Part shown: positions 54,237 to 62,818 of the stretch, piece by piece
Layout of the letters: every line of letters starts with the position of its first letter
Position numbering within the stretch: position 1 is the stretch's first letter
Assembly: GCF_023716465.1 (NCBI RefSeq)
Contig: NZ_CP092415.1
Coordinates: 1,961,501 to 2,025,500 of the forward strand
Reading direction: 5' to 3'
DNA length: 64,000 bases
Origin: Flagellimonas marinaquae
GTDB lineage: Bacteria; Bacteroidota; Bacteroidia; Flavobacteriales; Flavobacteriaceae
The notes under the pieces: generated by a model
Databases searched by the model: none
Seen by the model: only the letters and a program-made list of their open reading frames with translations
Told to the model about the DNA's origin: nothing
Position numbers and translations under genes: made by a program

Positions 54237-56016
54237 ACTAAATGATGCGGTTACTTATGTTAAAGAAAGAATGCCTCGTGAAGAGTTAAAACTTGAAACA
54301 TATATTACAACAGATAATTTAAAACAAAACAAGGGGGGTAAAGAAAACGCAATCTCTCTTCCACCTTCAGGAAATACATTTCCTGCATATTCGAAGAATG
54401 ATATTTTAATCGGAAACATTAGGCCATATTTAAGAAAGATATGGTTTGCAGACTCGTCAGGTGGACATTCTGCGGATGTATTAAATTTAAGGGTCAATAA
54501 GGGGATTTGTCCAAGGTTCATTTATTACAACTGCTTCCAAAATGAGTTTTTTGACCATATGATGAAGGGGTCGAAAGGTTCAAAAATGCCTCGGGGAGAT
54601 AAGAATCAAATACTAACTTTTCCAATCCCAGATTATAGTTATAATTATCAACAACAAATCGCCAAAGTCTTATCCGATTTAGATAATAAAATTGAAGTCA
54701 ATATCAAAATCAATATGGAGTTAGAAGCCATGGCCAAGTTGATTTATGATTATTGGTTTGTCCAGTTTGATTTTCCAAACAAAAATGGTAAACCCTATAA
54801 ATCTTCTGGCGGTAAAATGGTTTATAATAAAGAATTGAAACTTGTTATTCCAGAAGGTTGGGTGGTTAAGCCATTAACCGAAGAAATGGACTTGCAATAC
54901 GGCTTTCCGTTTAGCACAAAATTGTTTAATGAGGAAGAAAATGGTGTTCCTGTAATTAGAATTCGAGATATACAAAATGGTTCGATTTCATATCATTCAA
55001 CCGAAGATGTTGATGAAAAATATAGACTTAACAAAGGTGATGTTTTGGTTGGAATGGATGGTAATTTTCATATCAACTACTGGAATCTTGAGAATTGCTA
55101 TTTGAACCAACGGTGTTTAAGAATTAGGTCAAAATCCAACTCTATTTCTGAAATACAAGCTAGGTATATGATAGAACCATTTATAAAAGCAAGAGAGAAA
55201 AATGTTTCAAGAACAACCGTGGGCCATTTGAGTGCAAAAGACATTAATGATTTAAAAATAATTGTAGCACATCCTGAATTGCAGTCCAAGGCTAACAAAC
55301 TTTTCAACTCAATTTTAAAGAAAATCATTTCTAGTAGAGAAGAAAACCAAAGACTGGGTGAACTTCGTGATTGGTTATTGCCCATGCTAATGAATGGCCA
55401 GATAAAGGTAGTGCAGACTGAAAAAGATACTTTAAAAGAGCTTTTCCCAGATGTTAATTTGTATGCTGAAGTGGCCGCCCTTCAGTTCCTTGACAAGAAG
55501 GCCAATAGTTTGTCTCATGGTAAAACGTATATCCAAAAGGCCATGAGCCATTTAAAAGACATTAAGAGGGAAAAAAGGTTAAAACATATAGAATTTGAAG
55601 AATACCATTGGGGCATGTTCTCTAAAACAGTAGCCAAAAGTATTGACAGTAATCCATTTCTTTATCAGGAAACCACCCCAAATGGCAAAAAAGTATACAA
55701 AGTAAAGGCCAACAAAATGAAGGAGCTTATAACATGGATGGCCTTACAAGAAAATCAAGGTTTTGTAAAATCCGTTGAAGAACTGATTGCTCTGTACCAA
55801 GACCCCTTAATTGGTAATGACATAGACAGGATAGAACTTTTAAATACGGTGCATCGCTGTATGACTAAGTTAAACTCCGATAAGTTGGTCGATATAAGAA
55901 AGGGAATGCAGGAATGGCCAATGAAAGAGAATAGTTATAAAAACAAAGCTGAGAAATTTACCGAGAACGAGACCTTGCTTATGATTGGGTTTATTAAAGA
56001 GCTATTGGTGAAATGA
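54229..56016 (+). CDS. hsdS: Type I specificity subunit S with unusual C-terminal extension
   Basis: 595 aa, longer than the usual 400-450. Two target-recognition domains (~1-150 and ~205-350), each followed by a conserved coiled-coil spacer (QQQIAKVLSDLDNKIEVNIKINMELEAMAKLIYDYWF and the second ending RDWLLPMLMNG). From ~405 to 595 there is an extra helical domain with no family recognised (TLKELFPDVNLYAEVAALQFLDKK ... ENETLLMIGFIKELLVK). The first domain starts very near the N-terminus, so it may be slightly short. It determines the DNA sequence recognised. Confidence 0.93.
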   Translation: MNKLNDAVTYVKERMPREELKLETYITTDNLKQNKGGKENAISLPPSGNTFPAYSKNDILIGNIRPYLRKIWFADSSGGHSADVLNLRVNKGICPRFIYYNCFQNEFFDHMMKGSKGSKMPRGDKNQILTFPIPDYSYNYQQQIAKVLSDLDNKIEVNIKINMELEAMAKLIYDYWFVQFDFPNKNGKPYKSSGGKMVYNKELKLVIPEGWVVKPLTEEMDLQYGFPFSTKLFNEEENGVPVIRIRDIQNGSISYHSTEDVDEKYRLNKGDVLVGMDGNFHINYWNLENCYLNQRCLRIRSKSNSISEIQARYMIEPFIKAREKNVSRTTVGHLSAKDINDLKIIVAHPELQSKANKLFNSILKKIISSREENQRLGELRDWLLPMLMNGQIKVVQTEKDTLKELFPDVNLYAEVAALQFLDKKANSLSHGKTYIQKAMSHLKDIKREKRLKHIEFEEYHWGMFSKTVAKSIDSNPFLYQETTPNGKKVYKVKANKMKELITWMALQENQGFVKSVEELIALYQDPLIGNDIDRIELLNTVHRCMTKLNSDKLVDIRKGMQEWPMKENSYKNKAEKFTENETLLMIGFIKELLVK

Positions 56017-57860
56017 GGATTGCGGCTATTTTTATTCCTCAGAATGGACTTCCATATATATTCGGAAAGGACCACCACGAAATAACACTAAATTTAGGAG
56101 GGCAGTTTATTTACGAGGTTGTCGAAACTACTCAAGGATATAAAATTTTAAACAAAAAGGAGAATTCAGAATATATAGAAGGTTTTTGGTCGAAAAATAT
56201 AAATAACATTTCTGCAATAGTAGGGGCAAATGGCTCAGGTAAATCGACCATATTGCAAATATTGAAAGAGGGTGGTTTTCCAGTAGTTGGCGAAGAAGAT
56301 GGACAATCCCAAATATGTTGGCCTAAAGATGCCGGAATATTCATTTACTATACACCCTATTTAAGTGAGACAAGGGAAGAGTCTGAGCAGAGTTTTACCC
56401 AAAATATTTCAAAGCTATCTTACTTTAAACGGGACATCCCCAATGAGCCATTGGATTTCAACTCTTTTTGGGAATTACATAATTCTGAACAATTAAAAAG
56501 GATAATAACCTTTGTACGTTCAGATACTTTTTCTGATGAACTCAGAAACTTGAAAATCCCAAGCTTTGATAGGGTTAGGATACAAGTTCAAAAAATCTCT
56601 AAGGATGATTGGCAAACTTCAAGAAATTTCAGACCGTTTTTTGATTCTTTCAAAGAAATAAAAAATGCTCAAAGGACTCGTGAAGAAATAGAGTTGGCTA
56701 ATGAGCTTGGAATAAGAACTAAGGAAGATTATGATGAAAACAAAGAATATACTAGTTTAATCAACAAGTTGAGATTAAAACTTGAAATTTTGGATGGAGT
56801 TATTTGTAAAGTCCATTCAATATTTGAGAATAGCGGAAATAAATATTTAGAAGAAGGTTTTATAGAAAATGAAATACATACGAGTGACCCTGAATTTGCC
56901 AAAATAGATACCTTAAAAGAAGCATTTTATTGGTTTATAGAAAACGCATTTATTAAAAAGAGTAGTCTTAGATTCCATCTGCCCATTAAACAAATAAAAA
57001 AACTAACAGAATTACTCCTAAAGGTAGCAGAAGAGGATGATGATATTGAGAATTGGACAATATTGACAGTGAATTTTGAAAATTGTTTTGAAATCATTGA
57101 ATCTTATAAAGATTTCCTTCTTTCTTTCAAGGAAAAATTTAGTTACGATAAAAAAGCCATGTTAATATTTGAACCAGACATTAGGCTAAGTACCGGTGAA
57201 ATGGCCATGTATGAACTTTTTTCAGTTTTACTTGACTTACAATATCGCTTGGAAAACAAAATTGATGATAGAATTTGGATGAAAGATGAATCCGAAGATA
57301 TTCAAAACTATTATATTTTATTGGATGAGGCTGATTTAGGATTTCATCCCTCTTGGAAACGAATGTTTGTCAAATCCTTGGTGGGTATGATTCCTAAAAT
57401 TTTTCCGGACAAAAATCTCCAAATAATCCTAACAACACATAGCCCTTTAAGTTTGTCAGATATTCCTAGTAATAACATGGTGCTACTGTCAAAAGATTTA
57501 ACATCAGGAAATACAAAAGTAGCTTCGAATGATGATTCAAGGTTTAACTCGTTTGGAGCAAATATTAATGATTTATTGGCCAACTCTTTCTTTCTGGAAG
57601 ACTATTTAATTGGAGATTTTGCCAAAGACAAAATAGAGGAAGTAGTGGACTGGATTAAGAAAAATAAGGAAAATGAGCAGTACAACAAGGAAGAGTATGA
57701 AAAGATGCAAAAAACAATTTCTATGATTGAGGAACCAGTCTTGCGAAACAAATTGGTCGAAATGTTAAGCGAAATTGAAATCAATGAAGATTTTATAAAT
57801 GAAATGATAGCTAAAGAAACGGCATATTTAAGAAGTATTTTAAGAAGAGACAATGATTAG
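56013..57860 (+). CDS. ABC/SMC-type AAA ATPase (PtuA-like candidate)
   Basis: 615 aa. Walker A GANGSGKST (~71-79), a long helical insertion with charged coiled-coil-like stretches (~150-380), an ABC signature-like LSTGEMAMYELF (~391), Walker B YYILLDEADLGFHPSW (~432-446) and an H-loop LTTHSPLSLSD (~472). This architecture is shared by OLD-like, RecF-like and Septu PtuA ATPases. It overlaps hsdS by 4 bp and the HNH gene by 8 bp, so the ATPase and nuclease form one module, like PtuA-PtuB of Septu. It is not PrrC or RloC: no anticodon-nuclease region was recognised. Confidence 0.88.
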   Translation: MRIAAIFIPQNGLPYIFGKDHHEITLNLGGQFIYEVVETTQGYKILNKKENSEYIEGFWSKNINNISAIVGANGSGKSTILQILKEGGFPVVGEEDGQSQICWPKDAGIFIYYTPYLSETREESEQSFTQNISKLSYFKRDIPNEPLDFNSFWELHNSEQLKRIITFVRSDTFSDELRNLKIPSFDRVRIQVQKISKDDWQTSRNFRPFFDSFKEIKNAQRTREEIELANELGIRTKEDYDENKEYTSLINKLRLKLEILDGVICKVHSIFENSGNKYLEEGFIENEIHTSDPEFAKIDTLKEAFYWFIENAFIKKSSLRFHLPIKQIKKLTELLLKVAEEDDDIENWTILTVNFENCFEIIESYKDFLLSFKEKFSYDKKAMLIFEPDIRLSTGEMAMYELFSVLLDLQYRLENKIDDRIWMKDESEDIQNYYILLDEADLGFHPSWKRMFVKSLVGMIPKIFPDKNLQIILTTHSPLSLSDIPSNNMVLLSKDLTSGNTKVASNDDSRFNSFGANINDLLANSFFLEDYLIGDFAKDKIEEVVDWIKKNKENEQYNKEEYEKMQKTISMIEEPVLRNKLVEMLSEIEINEDFINEMIAKETAYLRSILRRDND

Positions 57861-58830
57861 CCTAGACCCTATATCTACAAAAATCATATCTGCTAAAAAA
57901 GTACACCATGATAAGCTATTCTCCATAGTCAAACAAAGAGTAAATGCATTACCTGTATCAGAATTAAAGACTTTTTTGGCGGATTGGAGAATAAGTGCAG
58001 TTTTGACCGACCCGCCAGAATTTTTAGAAGAACATCACAACGATTTGCTGGATTATCTTACCCCTTACTCTTTGGTGGATTGGATAGAATTTTTAAGAAT
58101 AAAAGGAATTAGATTAAGTAATAGAACTTATGGTGAACAAAACTTATTTGACCAATACAACAGTCTGGTTAATGATATAAGTTCAATTTTTAAATATACA
58201 GGAGGTTTTGCTAGGAAAGACAGCGTTTATTCGGCCTATGATTTGGCCGAATCTTTAGATATGCAGACATGTACGTACTGCAATCGAATCTACACAAAAA
58301 CAGTTCGGAATCCTTCGAAAATTACGAGACCTGAATTTGATCATTGGTTTCCAAAAGAGACTTACCCAATACTTGCTCTGTCTTTTTATAACCTGATTCC
58401 CTCATGCCATGTTTGTAACAGTAGTGTGAAAGGAAATACGAGGATGAACCTTGGTGATTATATTCATCCTTATGTAGATAGTGACTTGAAATATAAGTTT
58501 AGTTATCGGATAAATAAATATAACGCATACAAATTCAAAATCGACAGGGTGGCAGGATCTAAAGAAGATGCTACCATTAAGGCATTTAAACTGGAAGAGA
58601 TTTATGCCACCCATGAAGATGAAATTGAAGATCTAGTGCGACTAAGAAAGCTTTATTCCACTAGCTACTTAATTCAGTTGAAAAAATTGCTTGCCAAAAC
58701 TGGTCAAGCTGTTTCAATGGAAGAGCTTTATCGTCTTGCTTTTGGAACATATATCAATGAAGTAGATTTTCACAAACGCCCCCTAAGTAAAATGAAGAAA
58801 GATATTCTAAAAGAATTAAATATTATCTAA
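57853..58830 (+). CDS. HNH endonuclease (PtuB-like candidate)
   Basis: 325 aa. The first ~135 residues are helical with no family recognised. The nuclease is a treble-clef HNH with zinc cysteines C140-x2-C143 and C185-x2-C188, D163-H164 (FDHWFPK) and N180/N189 around the active site. The C-terminal third is helical and Lys-rich. It cuts DNA or RNA, presumably under control of the ATPase encoded upstream (8-bp gene overlap). Its stop overlaps the mcrB start by one base. Septu PtuB is the best-known analogue; assignment is by architecture only. Confidence 0.85.
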   Translation: MISLDPISTKIISAKKVHHDKLFSIVKQRVNALPVSELKTFLADWRISAVLTDPPEFLEEHHNDLLDYLTPYSLVDWIEFLRIKGIRLSNRTYGEQNLFDQYNSLVNDISSIFKYTGGFARKDSVYSAYDLAESLDMQTCTYCNRIYTKTVRNPSKITRPEFDHWFPKETYPILALSFYNLIPSCHVCNSSVKGNTRMNLGDYIHPYVDSDLKYKFSYRINKYNAYKFKIDRVAGSKEDATIKAFKLEEIYATHEDEIEDLVRLRKLYSTSYLIQLKKLLAKTGQAVSMEELYRLAFGTYINEVDFHKRPLSKMKKDILKELNII

Positions 58831-61094
58831 TGACCTTCCATGAAACCATTTTAAGTAAACTACTAGAGTATAGGGAGAATCATCCACATTTTAATTTTCT
58901 AATGCGTCAACGCGCTGGGGCTGGACAGCGATTTGAAAGTGGTCATTGGTTTCAAGGCAATGATGATTATGCTTTTGTTGGTTTAATCAATGCAAGTGGA
59001 GGCTCCAATAGAACTAGAAGCGTTGGTATATTGTTCTATCCAACTGATAATGGATATACCTGTAATCTAGAAGTAGTATATAACGAGGAAAAAGATGAAA
59101 ACCTGATTGCAGCATATCAAGCTTTAATCCATCGAATTGGTCCTTTCAAAAAAATTACAGAAACTAAGTATTCACTCCATATAGGAGAAGTTTCAAAAGA
59201 TAATTTTTCAACTCTCTTTACTTTCCTGGATCGTAATTACCAATCCATTACCCAAGAGTTTAGAAATCAGGGCAAAGAAAATGTATTGGTAAGTAATAAG
59301 AAGTTTGATAGTATGCTTTCAAGAATAAACGAAGTGAAGGCTTCTATCAGCTCGAAAACGCAAACAAATATACTAGCCTATTATTGTGTTGGCATTACTT
59401 TTAAGGATGGTGACAATGAAAATCAACTTTCAAGATTTAAAAAGGAAAACATATGGGAAAATGGTTATGGAGATAAAAATATCCAAATAGTCAAGGGAGT
59501 TAAGCCAGGGTCGATGATAGCTGCCAAAACGACTTATACCGAAGGAAAAAATGGCTCTACAGTTTCAGTATTAAAAATTCATGCAATTGGAAAAGTAATA
59601 GCAAACCCTGGAGATGGACATATATTGAAGGTCAAGTGGGAAGATAATTTAAATCCATTTGTCCTTTATGGAAAAGGTGGTTATCGAAGTACAATTTCAC
59701 AGATAAGAAATCAAGAAACAATTGATTTAATTTTTAAAGTTAGAAAAGGAAATAGCCCTGATGAACTAGATAAACTAAATATAAACGAAATGGCATTGAA
59801 TCAAATTTTATATGGCCCACCGGGGACAGGTAAAACATATTCTACAAAGGAATTGGCTGTGCAGATTGCCAACCCAGCACTTTCAATTAAAAAGGACTTG
59901 GATAGTGTCCAAAAGCGGGAATTGATTTTGAGTGAGTATGATAGATTGTGTGAAGCAGGACAAATTGTATTTACCACCTTTCATCAATCATTTGGATATG
60001 AAGATTTTGTAGAAGGTATTAAACCTGTCACCACTGCTGACCAAAAACTTATTTATGATATAAAACCGGGTGTATTTAAGAAAGTTTGTAAAAAGGCAGA
60101 GGACAACTATCTAGATTTTAAGAAAGGGGGTGCCAACGAAATGGCGTTTGACGACGCTTTTGAAAAATTAAAGGAAGAATGGGAAGAAAATGAGGAAATA
60201 AAATTTCCCTTAAAAAGAGAGGGGTATGATTTCACTATCATAGGTTTTACAGAAAAATCAATCCAATTTAAAAAATCAAGTGGGGGAACAGACCATACTT
60301 TGAGTATCTCAACCTTAAGAGACGCTTATTATGGCACAAGAGAAATTAATGAGACGGGGGTTGGTATCTATTACCCCAGTATTTTAAAAAGGTTGAAAAG
60401 TTATGAGTCCGAAAATGATTCTTCTATAAAGTCATTTAAAAACTATGTTTTAATCATAGATGAAATCAATCGCGGAAATGTTTCTTCAATTTTTGGGGAA
60501 TTAATTACACTGTTAGAGCCTGATAAAAGGTTGGGAGCTGATGAGGAAATACTTTTGAAATTACCATATTCTAAGGATGAAACATTTGGCGTACCTCCAA
60601 ATCTTTATATCGTTGGCACAATGAATACTGCCGATAGAAGTGTGGAAGCTTTGGACACCGCCTTACGGAGACGGTTTATCTTTGAGGAAGTTATGCCCAA
60701 GCCCCAATTGTTGGAAAAAATCACATATGACGGCTTTAACCTTAAGGAGGTTTTGGAGACTATAAATGAACGTATCGAAGCCCTGTTGGATAGAGACCAT
60801 ACCATTGGTCATTCATACTTCATCAAATTAAAAAGTGGTGATGTGGATGGACTTTCACGTGTTTTTAAGAACAACATCATCCCATTATTACAAGAGTATT
60901 TTTACAACGATTACGAAAAAATCGCCTTGGTACTTGGCGAGGGTTTTGTAAAAGAGAAAGGTACAGGGAAGGTCAATTTCGCCCAAGTTAAAAATATAGA
61001 TGTACCGGAAAGTGAAGCAACTTACATATTACTTCCACAAATTGATGATATTGAAGCTGCTGTAGGCAGGTTACTGAATACATCTAATGAATAA
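58830..61094 (+). CDS. mcrB: McrB-type 5-methylcytosine-specific GTPase subunit
   Basis: 754 aa. An N-terminal ~315-residue part carries the DNA-recognition function; two modules appear (~1-155, and ~170-300 with KPGSMIAAKTTY, an EVE/PUA-like look). Neither is the classical E. coli DUF3578 domain by eye. The AAA+ motor has Walker A GPPGTGKT (~329-336), LIIDEINRGNVSSIFGELITLLE (~541-563) and MNTADRS (~597), the McrB signatures linked to GTP use. An inserted segment lies between Walker A and B. It forms hexamers that load McrC for cleavage of modified DNA. It overlaps the HNH gene by 1 bp and mcrC by 8 bp. Confidence 0.93.
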   Translation: MTFHETILSKLLEYRENHPHFNFLMRQRAGAGQRFESGHWFQGNDDYAFVGLINASGGSNRTRSVGILFYPTDNGYTCNLEVVYNEEKDENLIAAYQALIHRIGPFKKITETKYSLHIGEVSKDNFSTLFTFLDRNYQSITQEFRNQGKENVLVSNKKFDSMLSRINEVKASISSKTQTNILAYYCVGITFKDGDNENQLSRFKKENIWENGYGDKNIQIVKGVKPGSMIAAKTTYTEGKNGSTVSVLKIHAIGKVIANPGDGHILKVKWEDNLNPFVLYGKGGYRSTISQIRNQETIDLIFKVRKGNSPDELDKLNINEMALNQILYGPPGTGKTYSTKELAVQIANPALSIKKDLDSVQKRELILSEYDRLCEAGQIVFTTFHQSFGYEDFVEGIKPVTTADQKLIYDIKPGVFKKVCKKAEDNYLDFKKGGANEMAFDDAFEKLKEEWEENEEIKFPLKREGYDFTIIGFTEKSIQFKKSSGGTDHTLSISTLRDAYYGTREINETGVGIYYPSILKRLKSYESENDSSIKSFKNYVLIIDEINRGNVSSIFGELITLLEPDKRLGADEEILLKLPYSKDETFGVPPNLYIVGTMNTADRSVEALDTALRRRFIFEEVMPKPQLLEKITYDGFNLKEVLETINERIEALLDRDHTIGHSYFIKLKSGDVDGLSRVFKNNIIPLLQEYFYNDYEKIALVLGEGFVKEKGTGKVNFAQVKNIDVPESEATYILLPQIDDIEAAVGRLLNTSNE

Positions 61095-62304
61095 TCGAAA
61101 AAACATACTTCAGGTTTTTGAACATAGTAAGCTGCAAGTTGGACGGGAGTATAAAAATGTTCTTTTCGAAGAAAAGCACCTTAATGCTTTAGCTAAATTA
61201 AACCAGCTACATAACAATGAATATTTTACGCTACTCCATAAAGGCATTAAGTTTTCTCAATATGTCGGTGTAATTCAAATTGATGGTCTTACCATTGAGA
61301 TTTTACCAAAAATTGACGGTGGATCAAACAATGAATCGCATTGGCAAAAGGTATTGATTAACATGCTTAGGACCACAAAACGATTAAAAGTCAATAAGGT
61401 GGGACAAGCCAAAGTTAGCAAACAGCAAATCCATTTGTTGGACATTTATTTTGAATGGTTTCTGAATGAAACACAACTATTGATAAGGCAAGGTCTCATA
61501 AGACAATACCGCACAAAAAAAGGAAACATAAAAGCCCTAAAAGGTAAATTGGTTTTTGCCGCACATTTAAATCACAATCTAATCCATAAAGAACGGTTCT
61601 ATACTGAACATCAAGTGTATGATTATGACCATCAAATCCATCAAATTTTATCACAAGCACTTGACATCATCGGTCAATTTTCATCAGGTACTTATTTGTA
61701 TTCCAAATGCAAACGAGTACAAGCAGCATTTCCCGATGTTTCCAATACCGCTGCAAATCTCCATACATTCGATAAACTGGTAAGCAATAGAAAAACAAAA
61801 CCTTATGCGACTGCCCTTGAAATTGCGCGACTCATTATTTTGAACTTTGCTCCAAATATCTCAAATGGAAAGGAAAAGATGTTGGCTCTGCTTTTTGATA
61901 TGAACAATTTGTGGGAGGAATATGTGTTAGCAAAACTGAAATCTGTTCACATAGATGGTCTTTCGGTAAAAGGTCAAGAATCGAAACCATTTTGGAATCG
62001 AATTAAGATTAGACCTGATATTGTTCTAAGAAAAGACAGCAAAACCTATGTGATAGATACTAAGTGGAAAAATATAGGTAGTAATAAACCTTCGACCAGT
62101 GATTTACGCCAAATGTATGTCTATAATAAATATTGGGAATCTTCTCGGGCTTTGCTGCTTTACCCTTCCCTCATTACAGAAAAGCCAAATTTTATATCCT
62201 TTAAAAATGAAAAGCAAGAATGTGGCATAGGTAAGCTCAATATTCTTGAAGATGGTAATTTGAAAGATGATTGTGGTCAAGAAATAATAAACTGGCTAAA
62301 TTGA
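61087..62304 (+). CDS. mcrC: McrC-type endonuclease subunit
   Basis: 405 aa. An N-terminal beta domain (YVGVIQIDGLTIEILPKID) that inserts into the McrB ring, a helical middle (NIKALKGKLVF), and a C-terminal PD-(D/E)xK nuclease: IRPDIVLRKDSKTYVIDTKWK (~308-329) with D and DxK as active-site residues. It cleaves methylated or hydroxymethylated DNA with McrB. Last gene of the defence operon; about 310 bp of element end follow. Confidence 0.95.
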   Translation: MNNRKNILQVFEHSKLQVGREYKNVLFEEKHLNALAKLNQLHNNEYFTLLHKGIKFSQYVGVIQIDGLTIEILPKIDGGSNNESHWQKVLINMLRTTKRLKVNKVGQAKVSKQQIHLLDIYFEWFLNETQLLIRQGLIRQYRTKKGNIKALKGKLVFAAHLNHNLIHKERFYTEHQVYDYDHQIHQILSQALDIIGQFSSGTYLYSKCKRVQAAFPDVSNTAANLHTFDKLVSNRKTKPYATALEIARLIILNFAPNISNGKEKMLALLFDMNNLWEEYVLAKLKSVHIDGLSVKGQESKPFWNRIKIRPDIVLRKDSKTYVIDTKWKNIGSNKPSTSDLRQMYVYNKYWESSRALLLYPSLITEKPNFISFKNEKQECGIGKLNILEDGNLKDDCGQEIINWLN

Positions 62305-62502
62305 CAACTAAATCTTGATAATTTGAGCCGAATAACACTTCTAATCGGCTCTCTGGAGAAAAAAAGTGATTCCAAACACCGCGAAAAATGTAGTTTGTTG
62401 CAAATGCATTTTAATGGCAAGATTATTTTATCCTACTTTTTAAGGAGTAATTTTTCGGAATGAAAAGTATTGTAAAATGCTGCAAAGAAGTAAAAAAGAA
62501 TC

Positions 62503-62528
62503 AAAAATGCAGCACGAACGCAGCACGC
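62503..62528. repeat. Right candidate integrase arm site
   Basis: Two tandem 11-bp units, ATGCAGCACGA and ACGCAGCACGC, after AAAA. It matches 32075-32100 in 25 of 26 positions and the same orientation, 85 bp inside the right att repeat. The rest of 62305-62590 shows no gene. Confidence 0.6.
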
Positions 62529-62587
62529 TAATTAACTTTTGCTTAACAATTATTTTTATAAATACCTGAAAAACAGAATGTTATAAA

Positions 62588-62616
62588 ACAAAAAAGCCTC
62601 ATAAAATGAGGCTTTT
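62588..62616 (-). terminator. Element-supplied terminator for tRNA-Asp
   Basis: AAAAGCCTCAT (62592-62602) and ATGAGGCTTTT (62606-62616) pair perfectly with a 3-nt loop, directly after the tRNA on the minus strand, with a T-rich tail. It replaces the original terminator now at 31921-31950. Confidence 0.75.
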
Positions 62617-62631
62617 GCGGTCTGGACGGGA
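62613..62631. repeat. Right attachment site of the island
   Basis: Exact copy of the 19-bp repeat at 31947-31965. It contains the last 14 nt of the tRNA-Asp gene plus 5 nt downstream; the intact tRNA is kept on this side. Confidence 0.85.
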
Positions 62632-62691
62632 CTCGAACCCGCGACCCCCTGCGTGACAGGCAGGTATTCTAACCAACTGAACTACCAGACC
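62618..62691 (-). tRNA. tRNA-Asp (GUC)
   Basis: 74 nt without encoded CCA. Acceptor GGTCTGG / CCAGACC with discriminator G, D arm with AGTTCAGTTGGTTAGA, anticodon stem CCTGC / GCAGG around CTGTCAC (anticodon GTC), and T arm GCGGGTTCGAGTCCCGT. It is the integration target of the island; its 3' 14 nt are duplicated at the other end. Confidence 0.97.
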
Positions 62692-62765
62692 AATGATTTT
62701 ATCTTTTCAAGACTCCGACAACAGTCGGATTCAAATCTTGTTCATTTGCTTTTTTAAAGCGAGTG

Positions 62766-62796
62766 CAAATATACATTCTCATTTCGGATATGACAA
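62766..62796 (-). promoter_or_regulatory. Promoter of tRNA-Asp
   Basis: On the minus strand TTG (62794-62796), 20 bp, then TATATTTG (62766-62773), a full Bacteroidota consensus. The ~65-nt leader holds a small hairpin, TCCGAC / GTCGGA (62714-62729). Confidence 0.7.
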
Positions 62797-62818
62797 AACA
62801 TTTTTTTAAAAAAAATGA

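Larger units (their letters stand above)
31947..62631. mobile_element. Integrated genomic island in tRNA-Asp (~30.7 kb)
   Basis: It is bounded by 19-bp direct repeats made from the 3' end of tRNA-Asp. It encodes a tyrosine recombinase next to one end, carries paired repeats inside both ends, and contains accessory cargo only: metal efflux, superoxide dismutase, Fic protein, restriction and abortive-infection genes. A MobC protein and a possible transfer origin without a relaxase suggest a mobilisable element that is now defective or helper-dependent. An IS1595 element is inserted in it. Confidence 0.85.

Noticed and set aside
56013..57860. ATPase as a PrrC or RloC anticodon nuclease
   Set aside because: The location beside hsd genes fits, but no C-terminal anticodon-nuclease motif or zinc hook is seen, and a separate HNH gene is present.
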